From contig MU858092.1 in the NCBI GenBank assembly GCA_033297075.1, forward strand, positions 164,125-228,124: a stretch of 64,000 nucleotides of DNA, given 5' to 3'. Position numbers and translations under genes: made by a program. The first letter of the stretch is position 1. Each line of letters opens with the position of its first letter. Origin of the DNA: Rhypophila decipiens (lineage: Eukaryota; Ascomycota; Sordariomycetes; Sordariales; Naviculisporaceae). Positions 57,710 through 64,000 of this stretch are shown here, piece by piece. The notes beneath the pieces were generated by a model. It was not told the DNA's origin. It worked only from the letters and a program-made list of their open reading frames with translations, and did no database searches.

Positions 57710-60700
57710 ATGGATGACATCGGCTCCACGCTCGGCTTATGGATCCGGTTAGTCATCATTTCCATCTTCCAACCTCATTCCAACAGCGGGCCGAGCCGCA
57801 TGGAACTTCGCCCGTCCTTTCTTCAACCGCTCTTCCATCCCCTCCGATGGGTAAAGTAGAGAGTTACAAGACCGACCACTGACAATAAGAGTGATATACG
57901 GATAGCCACGTACAACGTCCTTCGGGTTCTTGACCAGGCCGGCACAGGGACAGCGGAGGTTTGTCGCTCGTACCAATACCTCTTCTCCACTCGCCCTTTG
58001 GTCGACTTCAACCACCACTGCCGAATCCAGCAGCGACGAGAAAGGCGCCCTCGGCCTGACTACTCTGCACGAACCGACGCCACCCTCAGAGCCGGTCGCC
58101 GATATCGTCTTCATTCACGGACTTGGCGGTGGAAGTCGCAAAACATGGTCCTTCTCGTCCGACCCCCAACATTACTGGCCTCAAGCTTGGTTGCCAGATG
58201 ATGGGGACTTTTCTGATGTCCGGATACACACGTTTGGCTATAAGGCGGATTGGGCAGAGCGCAAACAAAGCGTCCTAGATATTCATGGCTTCTCCCAAAT
58301 CCTCCTCGGCGCGTTGCGCAACCACCCAGCCATCCGGCAAAGTCGGACGCGCGTCATATTTGTCGGCCATAGCATGGGAGGTTGCATCGCAAAAAAGACT
58401 TACATTCTTGCGCGACAAGATCCCACAGCCTCGGACATTGCCTCGCGCATACATTCCATGTTCTTCCTTGGTACTCCTCACCGTGGCTCAGACCTCGCCG
58501 CCTTGTTGGAAAACATGCTGGCTCTCACTTGGGGCAAAAAACCTTTCGTCGGAGATCTGACACCTAACTCGTCCGTCCTGGCAGCTATCAATGATAGCTT
58601 TCGTCACTACGCCCCAGACCTCCGTTTGTGGTCATTCTACGAGACACTGCCAGTACGTGGCGGCATGATGAACCGCATTGTGGTTGATCAGCACTCGGCC
58701 ACGCTGGGCTATCATAATGAAGAAATCGCCCCTATGCACGCTGACCACCGACAAGTTTGCAAATTCGAGACCCGTTCGGATCCGAACTATAACATGTTAC
58801 GTAACGCTCTCCTGACCGCCATCGATACTATCAGGTCAAGTTTAGTGTTGGGCACGGTTCATACCATGGAGGGACAACCTCATGATAGGGGCGGCTTTTC
58901 TGACCCAAGGCCAAAACTGTCACCTGCTGAGGCTCTTACTCTACTGCGGGCATTTCTAGGGTCACGAGATCTGCTGGAAGGGGATCTATTTACTCTGCAG
59001 ATTCTCAAGCAGCCAGGATCCTGCGAATGGTTCACGAACCGGCCCGAGTTCCAGGACTGGAAATCTGGTAAAGGTGCAGGCATCCTGTGGCTCATGGGGC
59101 GGCCGGCAACCGGAAAATCGGTCATATGCTGCCACGTCATCGAGCAACTCACGCCTCTTGATTCGTTCTGTAGCTACTTTATTTGCAAGCATTCCAAGAC
59201 CGGAGACTCCACCATCAGTGAATGCTTTCGCTCCCTAGCTTTTCAGATGGCTGTTCAAGACGACATGGTACGCGATGCACTTGTCCAGCTCGCGAACGAT
59301 GAACTTAGCTGGGATAAGAATGACGACTCTAGCGTCTGGCGTCGCCTCTTCGTTGGTTGTATCTTCAAACTGCCATCTGTCGCTCGCCACTTTTGGGTCC
59401 TGGACGGTGTTGACGAGTGCGCCGGATACAGCGCGCTCTTCACAAAACGCTTTCTAGCAGCTATGCCTGACGGTTTGCGCCTATTCGCCACTAGTCGAGG
59501 TCTAGAAGAAATTGAACGAGGCTTGAGCGGCTTGGGGGTGGGGAGGGAGGTGAAGAAAGCAAGCATCTACACCCTTTCGGACAGTGACACCTTGCATGAT
59601 ATGAAACTGTTTGTCGCGTCGAAACTAGAAGAACTTGGACGTCCCGAGAGCCTCCAAGACCGAGAAGATATGTGCGAGAAGATGCTGGCAAAATCACGCG
59701 GCTCTTTTCTTTGGGTACGCCTTGTTCTGCAACAATTTGAGGATGCGTGGACCGAAGAGGCAATGGAAGCCGTTCTGGAAGAAATCCCCCCTGACTTGTT
59801 TGACCTGTACTCCCATATGGCACAGTCAATACTATCAAACGGGCGAAAGGCCACGCTGGCCAGGTCCATAATATCTTGGATTGCGCTCTCCACGAGGCCA
59901 CTGACCATGGATGAGCTGCGATGCGCCGTCAAGCTCGAAATGGGCCAAACACTGCAAAACCTGGCCAGGGCTATTCCTGATATATGTGCCCAGCTTGTGT
60001 ACATCGATAAGAACGCCCGAGTACATTTTATCCACGAGACAGTCCGAGAGTTCCTTTTGCAGCAGCGTCATGACTTTGCACTTGCCGTGGACAAGAAGGA
60101 GGGGCATACTACCATTGCATCCATTCTTCTCAAGTATATCTGTAGTGGCGTTCTAAAGTCCCAGCATACAGGACAGTCGAGCATTGGTCGGACAGGAGGA
60201 TTTGCCAGGCCGGCGGTGGCTCCAGCAGCTCTAGACTTGTCCCTGCTGGCCTACGCGGTAGAGTTCTTCTCGGAGCACATCTTCGGCGCCACATCAGCTG
60301 ATGATTGCTTGATGGGTATGCTCTGTGGCTTTTTTCGAACCACCACCGTTCTAGAATGGATCGACAAGGTAGCCGCCAACAACCACCTGACAGCCATTCC
60401 TAGGACATCAATGAATCTTAGGGAATACCTCGGTCGTCGAACCAAGTATGCGCCACCAGCGGACCCATCTATCCAGATGGTCGACAAGTGGATTACAGAT
60501 CTCATTCGTGTCGCCGCCAAGTTTCGGGCACAGCTTTTAACCTGTCCTTCATCGATACACTGTCTCATCCCTCCACTCTGCCCTACAGACTCACCCATCT
60601 CTCGGACTTTTGGCCAAAACTCCCGCCCATCATCTAGACTATCCACACTGAGGGTTCAAGGGTTGGCATCTTCTTCTTGGGACGACTGCTTGATTCGTAT

Positions 60701-63473
60701 TGACTTTAGGAAAGGACAGACAACCACAGTCAGTCACGGAGACCGCTTCTTTGCAATTGGACTATCCAATGGCGGCATTTCTCTCTATACTCCTGCTTCG
60801 ATGCAGTGTGTAAATCGCATGCTGCATCCAGAACGGGTAAAGATTCTCGAGTTTGGCCCTGAGGATGTATTCCTAGCATCCTGTGGTGCTAAACGACTTG
60901 TAGTCTGGGAGCCCAAAGCTGGAGCCATGATATACTCGTTTCCAATCCAGTCACCTCCTTTGTGTTTGACTTTTCTCGGTGTTGATGAGCTCCTCTGCGC
61001 GTTCCAGTCCAGCGAACTGACCAAGTTGTAAGTTACTAATCCAGATTATGTTTAACAATATATTTTGCTGACGATGTGGGTGTTTCACGTAATCAGAACC
61101 TTGGGGTCTGGCGAGCACCAGACCATTTCCTGGAGAGAGGTTGACTGCAATGTCCACCAAGCCGATGACTGCGGCATCCCTGCCCAACCACCAAGTCGCG
61201 CTACCTTTCTTGTCACGGCTGACCATGTACTAATGGCCGTCGGATATCGTGGTCACCCCGTCATGATATGGAACGCGTTAGAACTGCGCTTGCTCGGGGT
61301 CTGTGACGTCAAAACAGGGAATAATGGCATAACAGACATGGTGTTCAACGTCAATCCGGAGATTCCAGTACTGACAGTATCCTACCAGGACGGCACGCTT
61401 GCTGTCTTCGACTACACGACCATGGGATTACAGGTTCGGCGTCCACACGCATGCGCATACACCCTGGCCTGCTCAGCGGACGGCCAGAGTCTCCTCGCAG
61501 GTACCAACCAGGGTGCTGTCGAGGTGTTCGAGTTTGAAGTCACCCATACCGGTGTTGTCGCCGCGCTTACTCCGCTTTACTGTACGAATCATGTGCTCGA
61601 TAGTACTATTCGAGGTGTTGCTTTTAGTGGAGATGGCCTCCGTTTTGTGGATGTTCGCTCACAACAAGCCCGAGTATGGGCCCCAGCGGCTCTCGTCCGG
61701 AGAGGCATGAGTGAGCTGGAGAGTTCGGTAGGCAAATCTGAACCTGACGCCCATACATGGTCGTCTCTTGGGGTTCCCAAACCCACGGGAATGCTCACAA
61801 CAGTCCTTGAAGATCCCGAGATCACCAGTCCCTTGGTCAGTACAGCCGACGGAAGTGTCATTATCGCGGGAAGGAGCAACGGGGACGTAGTTTTATTTGC
61901 AAAATCTGACGCCAGGCCAAAAGGGGTTCTGTACCAGCATAGGCGCGGTACCAAGGTGGTTTGCGTGGCAATCAGCAGCTCTGGAAAAGTCGTAGCCTCG
62001 GCTGACGACTCTGCCCGTGTGCTGCTCGTACAGCTGGATCAGCCGCTTACAGAATCCAGCGCATCCCAACAACTGAGGAAAGGAAATGTCATTCTAGACT
62101 CCCGGTTTGATGGCGCTATTTCCGGCATTCTCTTGAACAAAGCTGCTGATAAAATCTTGATTACCGGGCGTTACACGGATCAGTTATGGGAGATTGGTAC
62201 CGCAAGAGCTTTCAGCCCTGGTGGCCAAGTCGTAGCCGTCACGACCGGACTTGCGGCTACCTCATTATCTGGAGCGCAGACTCCGCACCGTCCAGCATTA
62301 CCTGGCCCATTATCTCCAGCCGTCGAAGCCATCGACTGGCCTTCTTCCCGATCAATCTTCCAGCACCCAGGTAACCTCGAATGGTTTGTGATATTTGCCG
62401 ATGACCGCGCAAGAATCTTTTCCTGGCTTGACTTTACGGACCTCACCGAATCGACAGACGGGATCGCCCTTGAAAGACCCGTTCAGGAGACCGATTCACC
62501 CCTGGAGACCAGGAATCCAAACAACCACCTCTTTGGAACACCCAACTCCCGGTCCACCTCGACGTGTGTCACTGGTCCCGGTTACGCGGTGGAGCTTTTT
62601 CGGCCGTCACCTACATCATCTCCTCGGGTCTATCTCTGGACCAACAGTTCTCTCGTACCGTCATCATCTCATTCTTCACAAACCACTACTACTCAAAAAG
62701 CTCGTCGCTCGATAAGCCCAGCCAACGAACCCAACTTGACAGCCATCAGCCCAAACGTGTTGTCCATCGTTGGGTTTTCATCCCAATCAACGTTGCTGTT
62801 CCTGGACGTAAACCTTTGGCTGTGTAGTGTAGATTTACAGACTGCTGCTGCTACTACCACCACCCCGACTCCTCGAGCACCGCCAAGACCACCCTTGACT
62901 TCTAGTTCCAGTGCACCACCACCCGCCTCTATATCGTCAAGTTCCGGCAGCCTCGGTAGCGGCAGCGGGAATCGGAACAGGCCAAATAACTACCCAAACT
63001 GGACACCACCTCGGCCTTCTGCCTCAGCCTCACGCAGGTCAAGTGCCTGGTCTGCTACTGGAGGCGCTGGTGCCCCCTCTTCGGCCAAAGGATACAATGG
63101 TGGGCAAGTCGTTGTTGCCCAGGAAGTATTACAAACATATGAACAAGTACACGCCAGACGCCATTTCTTTGCACTGAGCGAATGGCGGAATAGTGCCGGC
63201 GAGATGAGATGTGCTGTTGTTGGTGGTGGTGGCGGTAATACAGGGGTTGGTAATAGTGTACCGTCACCATCACTGGTGTTTGCAAATGGACAACACCACG
63301 GAGGGGTTGTAGTGATTAACGGTGGGTTGGAATTCTCGGAGAATGTGGTGGTGGCTAGTATTGGTGGTACCAGTACCTCATCTGGTGGTGGTCGTGGCGT
63401 TTCATTGTCCAGCGGTGGTGGTCAAGGGGATATCTGGGCGGTGGTGGGTGGGAGTATGCATCGGAGGGGGTAG
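57710..63473 (+). CDS. STAND NOD-like receptor: alpha/beta-hydrolase (SesB-like)-NACHT-WD40
   Basis: Main exons are 57948-61027 and 61097-63473. A first exon 57710-57850 (ATG, phase-0 donor) is my best start and is uncertain. The model has about 1865 residues. The N-terminal effector is a lipase-like alpha/beta hydrolase: VADIVFIHGLGGGSRKTW (about 98-115), nucleophile GHSMGG (about 187), FFLGTPHRGSDLA and a late catalytic-type His. The NACHT NTPase follows, with Walker A GRPATGKS (about 431) and Walker B HFWVLDGVDEC (about 528); a winged-helix-like FIHETVREFLLQ comes next. From about 950 the protein carries degenerate WD40 sensor repeats, then a Ser/Thr/Pro- and Gly-rich tail. Such fungal receptors are linked to incompatibility and non-self cell death. 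The ligand is unknown. Confidence 0.88.
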
Positions 63474-63854
63474 TCGAAAGGGAGGAAGAACTCATCATCC
63501 GTGACTTGATTCGGATCTGTCGATGTTGAAATAATAAATACTGCGGCGGGTGGGTGGGTGGTTGGCTGCGTTTACAATACTGTATATAGGTGATCTCATC
63601 TGAAAGATGATACCCAGGCATGTTTGATTCATGCATATAGCGATGCCATAGCTGTAGCAAGATCAGTTCATCCATCACCTATATCGTTCTTCCACTCCAG
63701 CAGGACCACTTTGTGATCTATCCTCATCCATGTATAATAAAAGCAACACCCGACCACATGTCACGGCACTGTTGCAACGGGAGGGAGGGCTTTCTTATCC
63801 GCAAAGAGAATGAATGAATGGAACAGGAGAAACAAAACAAAAAAAAGGAAACAA
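63474..63854. other. Downstream region of the receptor gene
   Basis: A 3' region with GGGT-rich simple sequence near 63545-63563; no gene is seen. Confidence 0.5.
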
Positions 63855-63902
63855 AACATACAACACCAGGGATTCGCTGGTGGTCACCCACCCAACTACT
63901 AG
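63855..63902 (-). pseudogene. Truncated 5S rRNA gene (3' half)
   Basis: The minus strand reads TAGTAGTTGGGTGGGTGACC followed by ACCAGCGAATCCCTGGTGTT and GTATG, which matches the 3' 45 or so bases of fungal 5S rRNA, including the C-box segment and 3' end. T-rich sequence follows, as at a Pol III stop. The expected 5' half is absent; the upstream sequence is unrelated, so this is a fragment. Scattered 5S genes and half-gene pseudogenes are known from Neurospora and Aspergillus. Confidence 0.8.
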
Positions 63903-64000
63903 TCTGGCCCTCATACATGTTATAAGTGTGGATAAGAGGGTTCAAAACAGGATGTGTTGATGTCAATAAATGGAACCCCTTGTCCACCCAACAACCGACC

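Noticed and set aside
63540..63570. GGGTGGGTGG segment resembling 5S rRNA
   Set aside because: Only simple GGGT repetition; the rest of the 5S sequence does not follow.

Overview
This is nuclear DNA of a filamentous ascomycete (Pezizomycotina; the protein flavour suggests a sordariomycete, but I cannot name a genus from the sequence alone). Short GT-AG introns with CTAAC-type branch sites, single-gene transcription units with long 5' and 3' regions, Pezizomycotina-type proteins such as the 14.8 kDa complex I LYR subunit and a NACHT/WD40 STAND protein, an intron-containing tRNA, and a stray 5S rRNA fragment all support this. Most of the window is a housekeeping neighbourhood. The right-hand end is more accessory in character.

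Layout from left to right: 5' part of cobalamin-independent methionine synthase (minus, cut by the window edge); PAN1 endocytic scaffold (plus); a forkhead transcription factor with a long leader (plus); ATG101 (minus); PEX3 (plus); TRAPP subunit BET5 (minus); a CaMKK/Ssp1-type kinase (plus); tRNA-Ala(AGC) with a 15-nt intron (minus); a secreted intronless MGH1-like glycoside hydrolase with F5/8C and ricin-type lectin modules (plus); a conserved-looking low-complexity protein of unknown role (minus); nearly 8 kb with no supportable gene; RPC19 (plus) converging on the complex I 14.8 kDa subunit (minus), which shares a bidirectional promoter with BUD31 (plus); a ZNF511-like C2H2 protein (minus); GCN5 (minus) divergent from an EST1/SMG7-family gene (plus).

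The right end holds a tRNA-like Pol III unit whose anticodon arm is replaced by a roughly 85-nt structured insert, an aldo/keto reductase with eight introns (minus), a broken fructosamine-kinase relic (minus), a large lipase-NACHT-WD40 NOD-like receptor (plus), and a truncated 5S rRNA 3' half (minus) at the edge.

The genes do not form a pathway or cluster. The core genes cover methionine synthesis, endocytosis, cell-cycle transcription, autophagy initiation, peroxisome biogenesis, ER-Golgi traffic, Ca2+/AMPK signalling, Pol I/III transcription, respiration, splicing, chromatin acetylation and RNA surveillance. The strongest leads for something new are the tRNA-like RNA at 54560-54698, the receptor at 57710-63473, and the hydrolase-lectin fusion at 29401-31935. 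All exon boundaries were worked out by hand from splice motifs, reading phase and family conservation, with no alignment run.
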